DNA of 64,000 nt from Saccharomycopsis fibuligera x Saccharomycopsis cf. fibuligera (GCA_001936135.1 CP012810.1:3224001-3288000); one strand, 5' to 3'; shown: positions 1 through 11,864, numbered from the stretch's first letter. Program-made: numbers and translations. The notes: generated by a model from the letters alone, not told the origin.

Positions 1-1485
1 CTTGCTTTTTCTATCAAGAACAGAATATGAATGACAAAAGTTTATTAAAGAAATAGCAATGGAAAAAGAGGGCTTCTTGGACTTTTTAATATTTTTGCGG
101 TCATATATAATAAGTGGTTCCTGACTGTTATGCTGTCACCGCTATGTTCGCGGCACACAGTACGTAGACAGCCGTTTGTGTGGATCTGCACAATCAGGCT
201 ATATACGACGACGACATATGGAATGTAGGTATTTTTTATTCTTTTTATTTACCGCCTCTGCGGCCACAGTAACACACATCCACACAAATCTTCACAGAAA
301 CAAGAAATAGAAGAAAGTACCACGGCTCCCAGTTTTTATTCAAAGGCGAATAAAGTGTCCATCGCATGCTACATTTTTGGAATCAAATGCTGCTGCTGAT
401 TTGTTGAAGTTGAAAGTGATCCATTTGGTGTAACTACGCAACATAAGTGATAACTAATGCATTTGGGGGGGGGGGGGGGGGGGGGGGGTGTCAATCGACA
501 GCAACGTGATGAAATGGTTGCCTATTCGAAAACTTGCGGAATATTGACCAAATGTCAGGTTAATCCTTCTGGCGCTGGTCACATCTCGTATTAGTGTAAT
601 TCTTAAAGAAGTTTGAAGTATAGCCAAAATGGTTCACAATAAGCCTTAAAATAATATACAGTGACTTTAAAGAGGCACATAGCAGAGGAGAAAGTATTGA
701 CGGCAAAATTCTTCCTTTATTCGGTACCATGGTCTCAATATTTAGTACCGCAGGTTCGCTCACTACTTCTGTTAGGGCAAAATAAAATTAAATGAGATAA
801 TACAAGAATCGCATTAGCTTGCATTTTTATGTGGTTAAGCTTAACGGCTTCAAGAGTTTATATCCTGTTACTGCGCTACTACCGTCATACTACTAACCAA
901 ATATTTTTTGACTTTACTCAAAATTTCAAAAGATATGTCTTCGGACTTTGAAAAAGGGTTTTAGACGTTATAGGTGACCCAGAATCTGTTTTGCCAGGTT
1001 AAGAAACCGAGTCTTGAGGGTACCACTGTTTAGCTGATCAGCGCGATTTTGAAGCGTCACCGTATTTGAGAAAAAAGCCGTGCAACATACGCATAAGATA
1101 CGAAAAAAAGCCGCATCAAGCTCGACTTGATTCACCATAACGTTGACATTTGTTCTAGCTTCTTCGAAACTAATGTAGAAAAAAAGTGTAAAAAGAAAAA
1201 AAATGGGAAACATAGCTATATATTAACAAAACAATGATAAAGAAAAACTACTAAAGAAAAATGACACAAAAAATCTATTTAAACAATGAATAAAGCGATA
1301 TAAGAAATAAACGAAGAGAAATACATACATGCACATAGCGCAGCAGAAAAGTGCTGGAAAATTAAGCCTTGAAGCTCTTTCGGATTTATGATATTGTGCG
1401 GAAAAAAGAAATTGAAGGTTATTAATAGTTGTCTAATTTTACATATACAGTCACATAATGGTTTTTGCATCCAGTTGAATATGAA
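1..1485. other. AT-rich gap with no supported gene
   Basis: No reading frame here is convincing. The stretch is AT-rich and holds a pure run of 24 G (465-488). It lies downstream of the minus-strand arrestin-like gene, so its right part is probably that gene's 3' region. A TACTAAC word at 891-897 has no matching donor and exon that I can support. Confidence 0.6.
465..488. repeat. Homopolymer of 24 G
   Basis: There is an uninterrupted run of 24 G on the plus strand in an otherwise AT-rich intergenic region. Poly-G of this length is rare beside the many poly-A/T tracts of this window. It may be unstable in length or be a sequencing-length artefact. Confidence 0.9.
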
Positions 1486-2970
1486 CTAAGCTAAAATAAC
1501 GACATCATTGTTCAAATTGAACTTTCTCGAAATTTTGCAGCCCTCAGAACGAATTTCCCCTGATAACTCTAGCTGATACTCCCTTTCAGCGTTGCAGAAT
1601 TGAAAAGAAGGTATGTCTGAATTAATTAAACAGTTGAATATACTAGGATCCAACTCGTATTGGTAAACTGTTCTGCATTCCTTGCTTATTTTTTCAAATG
1701 CCAATAAGTCAATATCGTGGATTAAGTTCTTCATGTTGAGTAAATCCTTTCGGGTTTCTTCTTCATTGATACCAGCTGCTGTGTTACTCTTGGTTATGGC
1801 AGCTAGTTTTATTGATAGTGAGGTAAGGAGGAATTTGTCTAAACACTCTAGCTGATTTTGGCCTAAAGAAGCCTTAGAATGATTAATGACATCCTTGAAT
1901 AAGTCGAATGGCGACACTGTAGATGAGATAAATATTCTCATATGCTGTGCTAACTGGCCTTGGTGCTTTAAAATTCCCTTTTCATCAAAGTTTTTATAAA
2001 CATTTTGCAGAAAATGTATAGAAATACACAAAGGGACATCATAGTTATTTGTCTGCTTGGAATTGAAAAATGAGTGGCCTTTACTGTCAGTATATAATTG
2101 GGACTTCAGCATTATGGATGATTGACTGGATGAGTAGCTGGAAGAGGAACTCGATCTGGAAAGAGATCCATGCTTGTAGTATGATTCAGTTGGGGAGGAA
2201 AACCCAGATATTGGAGAAGGAGCTGATAATGGTGACATGCTTTGTTTCAGAAAATTAGGTTTAATGAGTTTAGTAAGTTTTAATGATTGCTTTATATTAT
2301 TGGTTTCAAAAGTGTTTTCCAAGCCTTTTTTATTGAGTGATTTCTGAACTTTGAAGGGATAGTTCAAAACATGCTCTTTTTTTGGCTTTGCAAAAGTGTT
2401 ATTATGGGAAAGTGAAAAACTTGAAAATAATGATGAGGGGATAAAAGTAATTATTTGAGAATCTATAATGTTTGGTTTAGACCCAGATCTTTCAAAAAAA
2501 GCTCTGATACCATACTGAATGTCAACTGTTGAGGAACTACCCCTGAAACTGAACGTAGGCGGCAAGCCATAACCAATATCAACAGTAGAGTTGGTTGGGC
2601 AATTTGTAATTTGGCATGGCAAAACTAAGTCATCTCCTGGTATTTTGATCTCATATCTGTAAACATGGTTGCCTGGCGACAAAAGATGTTCAGATTTTGC
2701 TGCAGTCTGGTCTTCTTTAATCAATATATCTTCCAACTTTACACAATAATGTTTTTCTGAATGCTGATAAGTTTGACCCATTTTTTCTTGTGGTACTGTT
2801 ACATCTGAAAGTCCATAAAAAATTACCCTGAGGCATTTCAAGTAGATTCGAGATTCTGACAGCACAGACACAGTGCCCGTTATAATATCACTGTTGGTAT
2901 AATAATGCTTTCCAATTGGTGGGATGACGTGTAGTTGTACCTTCACTGTTTTTTTGTTAGACCAAAGCAT
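1486..2970 (-). CDS. Alpha-arrestin-like protein (ART family), 494 aa
   Basis: Predicted arrestin-fold adaptor. Yeast arrestin-related proteins recruit the Rsp5 ubiquitin ligase to plasma-membrane transporters for endocytosis. The N-terminal part (about residues 8-180) looks like an arrestin N domain: beta-rich, with a 'YTNSDIITGTVSV' strand pair, a 'GNHVYRYEIKIPG' segment and the 'GLPPTF' element that corresponds to the 'PPSF' turn of arrestins. A Ser-rich linker (about 230-300) precedes a second beta-rich half that starts near 'NYDVPLCISIHF'. I see no PPxY motif, so it may need another adaptor to bind Rsp5. The length is close to ART10 of S. cerevisiae, but I do not assign orthology. The ATG at 2970 is the first in frame. 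There is no close neighbour. Confidence 0.7.
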   Translation of the reverse strand: MLWSNKKTVKVQLHVIPPIGKHYYTNSDIITGTVSVLSESRIYLKCLRVIFYGLSDVTVPQEKMGQTYQHSEKHYCVKLEDILIKEDQTAAKSEHLLSPGNHVYRYEIKIPGDDLVLPCQITNCPTNSTVDIGYGLPPTFSFRGSSSTVDIQYGIRAFFERSGSKPNIIDSQIITFIPSSLFSSFSLSHNNTFAKPKKEHVLNYPFKVQKSLNKKGLENTFETNNIKQSLKLTKLIKPNFLKQSMSPLSAPSPISGFSSPTESYYKHGSLSRSSSSSSYSSSQSSIMLKSQLYTDSKGHSFFNSKQTNNYDVPLCISIHFLQNVYKNFDEKGILKHQGQLAQHMRIFISSTVSPFDLFKDVINHSKASLGQNQLECLDKFLLTSLSIKLAAITKSNTAAGINEEETRKDLLNMKNLIHDIDLLAFEKISKECRTVYQYELDPSIFNCLINSDIPSFQFCNAEREYQLELSGEIRSEGCKISRKFNLNNDVVILA

Positions 2971-3945
2971 GTTCTAGTAGTAATCTTTACTGTACTATTG
3001 TATTGAATATAAGCCCAAAGATGTTCAACTTGCTTTGAAACACATGAAAGTTTTGGACAATATAGATCACTCCGAAGCCTAAGTGAAAATGATTGCCTTG
3101 TGGAAGTAAATGTGGTTCTGGTATATATAATAATTAATAATATTTTTCAGTTTTAATGCGGTCAAGATTTGGATGAAATGCTGAAGCAAAACATTACATT
3201 GTTTGGGAGCTGCCAAACTAAGTTGTCCAAGCATGTCAATGCTCAATGACGCATGATATGCAATGTGCGAGATGATTAATAACGCAAGATAACGCCAGCT
3301 TAAGCATGATTTGGAGATAAATATCATTTTCACAGTAGTATATACAGTACCGCCAATCTCAATGGCAAGGCGCTGTTGGCCTATATAGACATAGCCTAAC
3401 AAGCGAGGGCACTTAACACAAGCTAGTACAATAAATCTGATTGGGAAAATTGTTGCTAAAGATAATTGGTGTAGGGGTTCACCGAGAAGGTAGTATAGGT
3501 TTTAAAGGGAATGGCTTGAATCAGTTTTGTAGATAAGGTTCGTGTTTTCACACCATGGGTGCTGATAATTTGCCCCAGACTCTTCCCTTTTTTGGAAACA
3601 TCTTATCTTGACCATTTTTGTTTATCTGCATGTCTATGAAAATGGCTACCATTTTGTACCGACTGGCACTTGGTACCTTCCGCAACAGTTGAAGGCAACT
3701 GTAAACGATAGCATATACAAACATTCCTGGTGTCTGCTTCCTCCGTATCTTACCAATTGTATCTCTTTGATAGCCGGTCATTAGTTTAATTCCTTGTAAT
3801 AGTTAAAAAATCAATCCTGTGTGCGAAAAAAAAAAAAAAAAAAAAAATTCAACCTATGTTACGCAATATTTTGAACTTTCAAACAGATACATCAACATCA
3901 GCTGACACAAAATCAAAAGTGAAAATAGCTACAAAAATAATAAAC
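2971..3945. other. Intergenic, between arrestin-like gene and tRNA-Asn
   Basis: AT-rich, with a run of 22 A at 3826-3847. A 77-codon ATG frame on the minus strand (3548-3781, basic, no recognised domain) is possible but unsupported. Nothing else is recognised. Confidence 0.5.
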
Positions 3946-4018
3946 GACCTCGGTGAGGGTCGAACTCACGATCTTGCGATTAACAGTCGCACGCCTTAAC
4001 CAACTTGGCCACGAAGTC
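3946..4018 (-). tRNA. tRNA-Asn (anticodon GTT)
   Basis: Read on the minus strand, the 73 nt fold into a complete cloverleaf. The acceptor stem pairs GACTTCG with CGAGGTC (one G-U). The D arm is GGCC...GGCG, and the anticodon stem TGCGA/TCGCA encloses the loop CTGTTAA, giving anticodon GTT (Asn). The T stem GTGAG/CTCAC encloses TTCGACC, the B box for TFIIIC. There is no intron. It stands alone in a gene-poor stretch, as tRNA genes often do in yeasts. Confidence 0.95.
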
Positions 4019-5132
4019 CTTGTTATTTTTTTAATTTGTTTTAAAAAGGTGGATGTGGCTATTATTGTTATCGATAGGTATATGGTGTGTGTGAAAAAAA
4101 AAATTATTGTTTATTCCGCCCATCTCTTTATATAAGATTTTTGACAACAACTCGGGGTGGCTCTTATCTAGACGGATTTGAACACAGTCTGATCAGGAAT
4201 GCGAACACAATGAAGGAAAACGTTCGCAACATTTTGTTTTAACATAAGGGTCGATTTATTAAACTATATAAACCTCATAGGCATGGAACCGAATGGGGAA
4301 ATCTTCATAAGACGCTACTGGCCGTGAGACCAGTAGCTGTGAGAGATTTTTTACTCACGAAAAACCCAGTTTAGCAATAAAAAGGATAGATAAAATAAAT
4401 GATAAGAAAAATAGAATAACATAATATTTTTTTTTTTTTATGTAATAAAAGTTGGAATTGAGATGAGACTGCCATAACATTTTGTACATGCAAATCCAAG
4501 GACCAGTTGTAATTTTGATCTCGTCGGTTCTTGCCCACCTGGTGAAGGTAGAATAGGAAGAGATCAATTTTGAGCATAAGACTTGTGTTTTGGACTAAAT
4601 GTACGAGCAAACTCCACCTCTAAAAATAGTTAACTCTAGGTAGTGTCGTAGTAAACTGAATGCCAATATCTTCCTAAAAGGGAAGTTACAGTCGAGAAAA
4701 ATAAATGGGGATATTCATATGTTTATGTTTTCACAAACTTATGTTACAGGGGTTTTCACTTATATAAGTTTCCTCTATATGATAACAATTAAACTATACA
4801 GTATATACTATATAGATAAGTTTGGTATATTTAGTCCAACAGTTATTTTGTGTTGTTTGCTTTAGTTCAAGCATACATTGCATAGTTTCTTGTTAGAAGT
4901 AATGTACCTACCGTGGTTAAAACATCTTTCACCATCTAACAATACATCGCATTGTGTAACTGTTTACAGACATAGACAGCACTAGGATGGTTGTGGTTAG
5001 CTATCGAAAGAAACGTCATTGATTTGTAATATATATAATATATACTTATAGGAGTACACTGCTTGGCCCGGCGCATCTGTTTATTGTGTTCAAATCTAAA
5101 TACCTTTTATACTCTGTATGCCAGATCTATTA

Positions 5133-5171
<39 letters not shown>

Positions 5172-5964
5172 GCTGGTAAAGTTTCTACCAGTGTACTGAA
5201 AATAAAAAAAGTCATTAAAGCGTCATCATATATTTTATAATAGGCCATATTTTAGTGATTGGGTTTGTTAGCAAACTATATGGCACACAAGCGGATTATG
5301 TAATCTCTATGGACGTGTAGTAGCTAAAAAGTGCAAACGTGTGTTTGTAAGATCATTATAATGTGGTATGACTTGAAAGTAATTAAATGAAACCTGTCTG
5401 TGCCGAAACTTTTCTATGTTCGGGTGGTATTTTGAATCTCACACTCTGTAGAAGACGAAAAAAGCAAAGCAATAGGAAACAGCAAGGTAATCAGATAACC
5501 AAAAATTTTTTATTTCTTCTGTTGGGAGAAGAAAATTCAAAGACAAGTTAAAAAATATCAACAAAAATCAAGTAAAACTATGCAATCAGCAATTAAAATA
5601 GAACTTGTGAGAAAACAAAGAAAAGTAGTAATAGTAATAATATTAGCAGTAGAAAGCATTAAAATTAAATGAATAGTAATAAACAAATGACAAGAAATCA
5701 AAACCCCCGCGGAAATACATATATATATATATATAAAGAAATGCATGCACTGTGAAGATAACTTGCTGAAAATTATCAACAGTAACAAAAAAACAGACTG
5801 GTAGTACTATTATTAATAGTAGAAGAAAGAAAACACAAAATGAACAGCATTAATAATGATCGTAAAATATTGAAAAAAAAAGTAGGTAAAATACTTAGCG
5901 GAAAAAAAAAAAAAAACAATTTTTGCTAGTATTTCATCATAATGACAGGCAGCAAGCTACCACA
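4019..5964. other. Gene-poor AT-rich gap
   Basis: No supported gene in almost 2 kb. Contents seen are a perfect 8-bp inverted repeat GCTACTGG/CCAGTAGC (4314-4337, 8-nt loop), a run of 35 T (5135-5169), a short AT dinucleotide run near 5718-5734, and a 12-bp word GATTTGAACACA that recurs inverted near 5088-5099. The right end is the 3' region of the zinc-cluster gene. No retroelement end could be defined beside the tRNA. Confidence 0.55.
5135..5169. repeat. Homopolymer of 35 T
   Basis: Uninterrupted run of T on the plus strand, the longest homopolymer in the window. Such tracts exclude nucleosomes and vary in length. I attach no gene function to it. Confidence 0.9.
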
Positions 5965-8406
5965 TTATTCTTGTTTAACTCCTAAAGATGGTTCTTCCAG
6001 TGACACAAGAATCTTTTCTTTATCGTTGTACAATGTCCATAAATCTTCTTTAGTGAATTTTAGCAAAAAAGGTCTTCTTGACCGTTTGATTTTGCGCTGA
6101 CGCAAAGATTCATACATTCGAATAACTTTTTCACTGTCACTGTTTTCACTAATATGTTCAGATTCCGGCTTGTATAAATATTTTGCTGGACAAAAATCTT
6201 GACTTGATATTTTTGTATCAAGGTTAAAAGTACGATGATCAAACCATTCATCATGATGATTATTAGAATAGTATTCAAAACTCAATCCTCGATATGTGAG
6301 GAGCTGTTCCAAGAAATTTTTGTTAGTAGTGATTTGCTCAGGTGTTAGAGCCTTATAATTAAGCTCATTTTGATCAAAATAGCTCTTCATATCGGAAAGA
6401 GTTTTGAAGTGTGGGTAATTCACTAACTGTATTCTTTTGTTGTAAAACTTTAAAATTGGAACTTCAGAGATACCAGCTACTTTGCTTAAAGTGTCTGCAA
6501 AGTCCATATTGAGACAAATATCTATCCAAATATTCAATCTGTTTTGAAAAAAAGAAGTTATTCTAATTAGGTAAATTGAAATATCCTTCAAAGACACCCT
6601 ATTTCCAAATTGCTTTTCTTCTTCAAGTGAAAGATGTACCCTTCTGTCATTTGCATTTTTGCTAGTAATGAAAAAACTGTCAAAACATTCATTGAAACTT
6701 CGCGGATTCCAAGAAAATGTGCTATCTGCAATGCTGAAACCAGTGCAAAAATAGTATTTAATTTTTGGGAATAGATTGCCTAAAGTGATGGAAAAAGCTC
6801 TGTAAAATAAGTATAGTACTTCTTTTAGAATATCGGAAAACATGCTGTTATCACCATTATCCAGATTATTTCCAATAAGCGTTTCCAATGGGGCCAGCAT
6901 ACACCAATCTTTCACAATAGAGAAATATATAGAAATCGGATAAATAGTGCCCTTTATCTTTGCTAACTCAACTTTAAGTGTGGTTGCAAATTCCAGCAAA
7001 GCTGTATAAGTGTCCCAAAACCATTTTGACGTCTTTGATTCCACGCCAAAGTTGTACTGCTTGAAATAGTTAGATGCAAGTTTTTTAAAAACTACTAATA
7101 GCAGCAAAAATTCATCCAACACGGCTGAATCATACTGATGTATTCTTTGGAATCTGAGGGAGTAACTGTAATTATCAAATAAAAATTTTGCGCTGGTGAT
7201 ATTCATGACATTGACTTTGTCGTTTAGCTCCTTCTTATGGATTAACTCAATCAATAATCCAACTCCAGATTTTAAAGAATGAATATATGAAGAGGCGTTA
7301 CCTTCCTCACACAATACAGCAAAAGGTAAGAAAGTCATCGAAAGGATAACTTCATTCAAAAGTGATTTCAACTCATCTATAGGGGTATGTGGGTTGAGGA
7401 AGCTAAGTTTTTCAAATGCACGTATGCGCAACAGCTTTAATGAGTTACCATAGTAGACTTTTCCCAAATAGTCCAACTTTTTTGGTTTTGTTACACCAGA
7501 GCGCTTACTTTTTAAATTAATTAAGAAAGACGCAAAGTGTAGACAAATATAAATTAGCACTTCACCAGCGCTGGAGCCATCTGGATGATGAGATAGTACT
7601 TTTGAATCGGAATTGGAGATTGTAGAATTTATCGATTCAATCATACTAAATATCCATGCGCTATTATAGACGGAATGGAATCCTGATGTGTAAATCTCAG
7701 TGAGAATTGGCTCCAAATTCAGATCGTAATCTTGCAATAAATGGCGGAGAAAGCTATTCTCTTGCTTTTTGTGGTGGTCTAATATTGAGAAATTAACCGA
7801 TACTTTTTCAGCACATGGCAATGGTTCGCCAACTTTAGATAATTCAAAAGTAGTTTTGAAGTCATTATGGATGGTTATTGATTCATTGTCCACACTGGTG
7901 CTTTCACTTCCGCTTATACTCTGTGCATCGTATTGAGAATTAATATGTGTGTTCTCATTGTATACAAAATGATCATTATCAGCAAGGCTTGGATTTCCTT
8001 CGCTAAACAGCAGGCTCTTAGAGGGGGAAGAAAGTTTAGAATTATCTTTGTTTAGCGGATTAGCAACTAGCGAATTAAGAGAAGTAGTGGAGTGCCCATT
8101 TGTATACGAAACTTGGGATGGATATAATGGATGTTGAGGACGAGGATGAGGATGAGGATGAGGATGGTGATGGTGAGGGTGATGGACAGGGAAAGTTTGA
8201 GAATGAGGCAGTGGTTGAGGCAGTATGTATTGTGGATGTCCTTGGAAACCAGGCTGGGGATGTGCGACTTGTGGCGACACAGAAGTTGGATGGTGATGCT
8301 GAGGATGATGAGGACCGGATAATGGAATGCTATGGGCAGTGCTAAGAGAGTTCATGTGATAAGGAACAGGAGCTGAGAGATGTAAGTCATGAGGAGGAGG
8401 ATGAGA

Positions 8407-8437
<31 letters not shown>

Positions 8438-9165
8438 GGAGGAGGAGGAGGAGGAGGAGGAGACGAAGAAGAAGAAGAAGAATTCTGCGGTATATTCGAA
8501 GGAGGTTGGTGATGCTGTGTATGATGCTGGTGATATACTGAGTGAGGTACCGGCAGAATTGTCAAAGGCGGCTGCTGTGGAGCATTACCAATCACAGGAG
8601 GAAGATGAGGAGGAGCTGAATGGTTAGCGCTGGTATTGAGGTTGCTAGGATTTTCGTTATCAACGGTGGCATCTGTGTTGTAATATTGGTTGAATAGCAA
8701 AACCATACGAGCTTTTTCTTCAGCAACTTGTTGTTTCTTTATCCGTTCAATGTCTTTTGGAGATAGTTCCAAATAAGGGCACTGTAGGTTCATTTTGCGG
8801 CAGTTGATGCATTTGGGCAAAGTCTCATCACAGCGGACTTTTCTCTTTTTACACATTGAGCAGCCGTTATGGGAGTTTTTATGTTTTCTTCTTTTTCGCT
8901 TATTCAAACGCATTGAAGCTTCCACGTTTGCTGCTGAAGATAGTGTCCTACCGCCGACATTGAAACCTATTGGATTAGCGAGTGTTTGTGGTGGGTTGGG
9001 AGGTTGAGAGAGCATGGTGAGAGCAATATTGTTTTGTCCAAAACCGGCGCTTACTGGCGCTGGAGGATTTTGTGGGAAGGATGAAGTAGGATCATTGTTT
9101 GCAAAAGGGTAGTGCGAATGCGAGTGCGAGTTGTTGCTGTGATTATTGTCGTTGTAGTAGGACAT
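5965..9165 (-). CDS. Zn(II)2Cys6 transcription factor, 1066 aa
   Basis: Fungal zinc-cluster DNA-binding protein, expected to bind CGG-type sites in the nucleus. The zinc cluster starts at about residue 102, with spacing C-x2-C-x6-C-x6-C-x2-C-x6-C in 'GCSMCKKRKVRC' and 'CINCRKMNLQCPY'. A basic 'KRKRRKHK' stretch just before it is a likely nuclear signal. The 'HNGCSMCKKRKVRCDE' form resembles the Upc2/Ecm22 type of cluster, but I do not claim orthology. Residues about 190-380 are Pro/His/Gln-rich with runs of eight or nine Pro and His. The remaining ~600 residues look like a helical middle-homology/regulatory domain, and the C-terminus is basic then acidic. I chose the ATG at 9165 because the open frame above it has only a TTG. 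Its long 5' gap suits a regulated factor. Confidence 0.85.
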
Positions 9166-9382
9166 TGGCGCCAGGCTAAACCCCAATTAACACAGATATT
9201 GCAGCGATACAACAGAGCGCAGTTGTAGCTGGTAATGAATGTTTGAATGTTTCAGAAGGGGGAGCTCCAGTTGCAAAGGATGGACGATGGGGCATAGAAA
9301 TGGAGGGAAGTCGGTCGGGATTAGTGTTACATTAAATTTTTTTATTTTTTATTTTCTGTTTTTGCTGAGCTTCAATTATCAT

Positions 9383-9417
<35 letters not shown>

Positions 9418-9880
9418 TTTTATTTTTTTTAGTGTGTTTTTGTCCGTGCGCAGGCGCAGAGTTCCACGATGCAGATTGCCATGACCAGCGTTTGGCCACT
9501 CACAAAAGAGTATTATAATACGGATTTTGATGAAATTTTTTTTATAAATTATCTTCAAAGTACTATATACACTCATTATTATCCAAATGTTCAAAATTCA
9601 TGAATAAGCCCAACTCAAATTCACCTCAGGAGGAAGTGTTTCCTCAAGATACAGACTGTTGGACGAGCGCATTCGTCAGGGTTCATGTGAACCTTGTATT
9701 CTAATCTGTTGGACGCAAGAACAGCTACGGCAGAAAACAGCATCAAAGGTGCACAACAACGACTTCCAGGTTTTCAAAATAGACGATTGTTTCAAGATTG
9801 CTGGCATTGTATGCTACAAATGAGACGCAATGCCGTCCCTTTAAGGCAAACTAGCTTGCAAAATTTGACCTGCTGCTACC

Positions 9881-9930
9881 GAGCTTAGCAGAGCTTAGCA
9901 GAGCTTAGCAGAGCAGAGCAGAGCAGAGCA
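9881..9930. repeat. Short tandem repeat, GAGCTTAGCA x3 then GAGCA x4
   Basis: Three exact 10-bp copies of GAGCTTAGCA are followed by four copies of GAGCA. The 5-mer looks like a shortened unit of the 10-mer, suggesting stepwise slippage. Similar GC-rich GCAGAGCA words continue to about 10450. Confidence 0.9.
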
Positions 9931-10600
9931 AGCAGAGCAAGCAGCACACACCACAGACAGACAAACAGCTATTTGATTGTTAATAAAGCGGGGCCGGGAC
10001 TCTCGTCTTGCAAGACGATAACAGACAGGCAGACAGACATCAGCTAGAACCAGCTTAAGCTCAAGCCTAAGCCATGGCAACGAAACGGCCCTGGGCGACG
10101 CTGGAGCTAAAAAGCAAACGGCGCTGAAATGAAGATCAACAGCCAAACACTCTTGCACTCGAGCCATGCACAAACACAAACACAAACCAGGACCATTGCC
10201 ATTAAGTGTCAACAACACAGAAATCCACCGACGCGTGCTTATGTAGTATAGTACATTACTATGCATACAGACACAGACAGCAGCCACAAAAAAAAACAAA
10301 CCGTCACTCATATTACCGGAGAGCTGCCCCGGCACTCCGCGGTGCGCCGCGGTGGGTATCAGCAAAACGCAAGAGAAGCGCAGCGAAATGCAGAGCGGCG
10401 AAATGCAGAGCAGCACAGCACAGAGCAGCACAGCAAGCGCAGAGCACAGCAGACTGTATGTGACGGAAGCGTACGACTGCAGAGAAACACAGCATAGAAT
10501 TTAGGTACGTCATGAAGGTAGCATATAAGAGCATGCAGAGACAAATTATATTTCAGTGTGTGAATGTATAAAGCGAAACGAAAAAAAATCAATTCCTCTT

Positions 10601-10633
10601 TTGGCACACAGTACGCTGTGCACTGTGTGCCAA
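10601..10633. repeat. Perfect 12-bp inverted repeat with 9-nt loop
   Basis: TTGGCACACAGT and its exact reverse complement ACTGTGTGCCAA are separated by nine bases. It lies about 225 bp past the PSF3 stop codon, so in RNA it could form a stable hairpin in or after the PSF3 3' UTR. The 13-mer GGCACACAGTACG at its left arm also occurs at 152-164. Confidence 0.85.
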
Positions 10634-10857
10634 ATGACATTTTTCCGATAGGTATATTATCTGACGCTGGAGCTTAGCCAGCTGAAATACATATGGCTTT
10701 GAAAGCTGAAGCCGCATTCCCAGTTCGGTTTGAAAAGCGGTCTGATAGAGTAGCTATTAGCTTAATAGGTTGCTCTTAGACATAGTGTCTCAGATACCGT
10801 TGCTATTGCTCTTCAGGTCGCCTATCTTTAAGATGCTGAAATATGACATCTTTTTGA

Positions 10858-11537
10858 TCAGTTAACCAACCAATTCTTTGCATCTTTATGCGAAATAACA
10901 CAAGCCTTGAAAAGCTCTTTTTCCATCTCGTCCAATCCATGCACAAACTTATTGATCTCTTCATTATTGTTACTGCTGCCGTTAATGTTAAAAGAATAAT
11001 CATTAATTACCACACTTCTTTCCTTGAGCATTTGTTGAATAACTTCAATAAATTCTTCATCTTGGAACCAGAATCCCCATTTTTCCGCCAAACGGTAATA
11101 ATTCGTAAGTACTGATCTAATGGCAATGTTAACACTATTCGATTTGATCGAGTTCATTATCTTTTTGTTGAATGCGTCGGGTTTGATTAAGTCAACAAGT
11201 CGCACTTCTTCGCCATCTTCCGTCATTATGGGAATCCCGGATAAGATCCCCGCCAACCATACTGGCAATTCTAGCTTCGTGTTTTCTTTGATCTGGATAA
11301 AAGTTAGTTGTTGAAGTTAAAGATAGCCAGAAAAAAGCATTACACCAAAATACTCACATTTTTGCTGCCACTTTCTTCTAAATATCCAAGTCCCATAACA
11401 TCAATATTGAACTTGCAAGGGATTCTCTGTTTTCGTAAAGTTAGTATCATTTCGAACTAAAACAAAGACTCAAAAACTAAACTTACCTCTCCCTCAGCTG
11501 CTATGTCATTTATGTCGTAATAGTCACTAGACGCCAT
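10858..11537 (-). CDS. PSF3: GINS complex subunit Psf3, three exons, 184 aa
   Basis: Subunit of the GINS complex (Sld5-Psf1-Psf2-Psf3), which joins Cdc45 and Mcm2-7 in the replicative helicase. The CDS is the complement of 10858-11292, 11358-11426 and 11487-11537. Exon 1 gives 'MASSDYYDINDIAAEGE', exon 2 'RIPCKFNIDVMGLGYL', and exon 3 'LPVWLAGIL' followed by the helical domain ending 'EMEKELFKACVISHKD'. These match the yeast Psf3 pattern 'YYDIDDI', 'PCKF...GLGYLE', 'LPLWLA' and 'MEKE'. Intron 1 (11427-11486) has GTAAGT, TACTAAC and CAG. Intron 2 (11293-11357) has GTGAGT, AACTAAC and CAG. Both are phase 0. The length is slightly below the 194 aa of S. cerevisiae Psf3. Confidence 0.93.
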
Positions 11538-11648
11538 ATTGGTATTATTGGTATTATTGGTACTATTGGTACTATTGGTATGTTGATGAAAAATTAAAAA
11601 AATACACGCGTCGTGTTTTCGCGGTCTGTATAATGATTCTGGATCAGT

Positions 11649-11864
11649 TTAAAACCCTATTAGCGCAAGCAATACAAAAAAGGCAGTCTTTGAAAAAAAA
11701 AACAGCTTTTGAGGAACTAGTAAGCCAAGTTTGATTAAGACGATTGTAATTTTGGTGTATTTTATTCTAGTTAACTTTGGGCTAATGCTAGGATTATCTC
11801 CAGATTCTTGATTTCCCCGTGTTGCAGTTTTTCTTATATTTTTTTTTAATCTATTGGGTGCCAT
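11649..11864 (-). CDS. Doubtful small ORF, 71 aa, basic with hydrophobic C-end
   Basis: An ATG frame of 71 codons starts 'MAPNRLKKNIRKTATRGN' and ends with the hydrophobic stretch 'FFVLLALIGF'. The basic head with a C-terminal hydrophobic tail recalls tail-anchored ER proteins such as the RAMP4/Ysy6 family, but the hydrophobic segment is too short and the match too weak to assign. The frame ends 111 bp before the PSF3 start and could be part of a PSF3 leader or chance. Keep as hypothetical. Confidence 0.25.
   Translation of the reverse strand: MAPNRLKKNIRKTATRGNQESGDNPSISPKLTRIKYTKITIVLIKLGLLVPQKLFFFSKTAFFVLLALIGF

Larger units (their letters stand above)
9166..10857. other. Long 5' gap of the zinc-cluster gene
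   Basis: 1.7 kb with no supported gene, between two minus-strand genes, so it is the promoter side of the zinc-cluster gene and the 3' side of PSF3. It is more GC-rich than the surroundings at 9900-10500, and frames there are open on both strands, which is expected from composition and repeats. It holds a 14-bp palindrome (9680-9693, GGTTCATGTGAACC), a short tandem repeat (9881-9930) and a strong inverted repeat (10601-10633). Confidence 0.6.

Noticed and set aside
3079-3402. 107-codon minus-strand frame past the arrestin-like gene
   Set aside because: The frame starts from TTG, and inside it there is no domain or good ATG context.
4019-5100. Possible solo LTR next to the tRNA-Asn
   Set aside because: No TG...CA-bounded unit with target-site duplication was found. 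The only inverted match is 12 bp, within chance for AT-rich DNA.
8100-8345. Acidic plus-strand frame of 81 codons
   Set aside because: It is the shadow of the His/Pro-rich codons of the zinc-cluster gene on the other strand.
9895-10497. Several overlapping open frames on both strands (up to 178 codons)
   Set aside because: They are rich in Cys/Ala/Leu because of the GCAGAGCA-type repeats. Openness on both strands is a composition effect.
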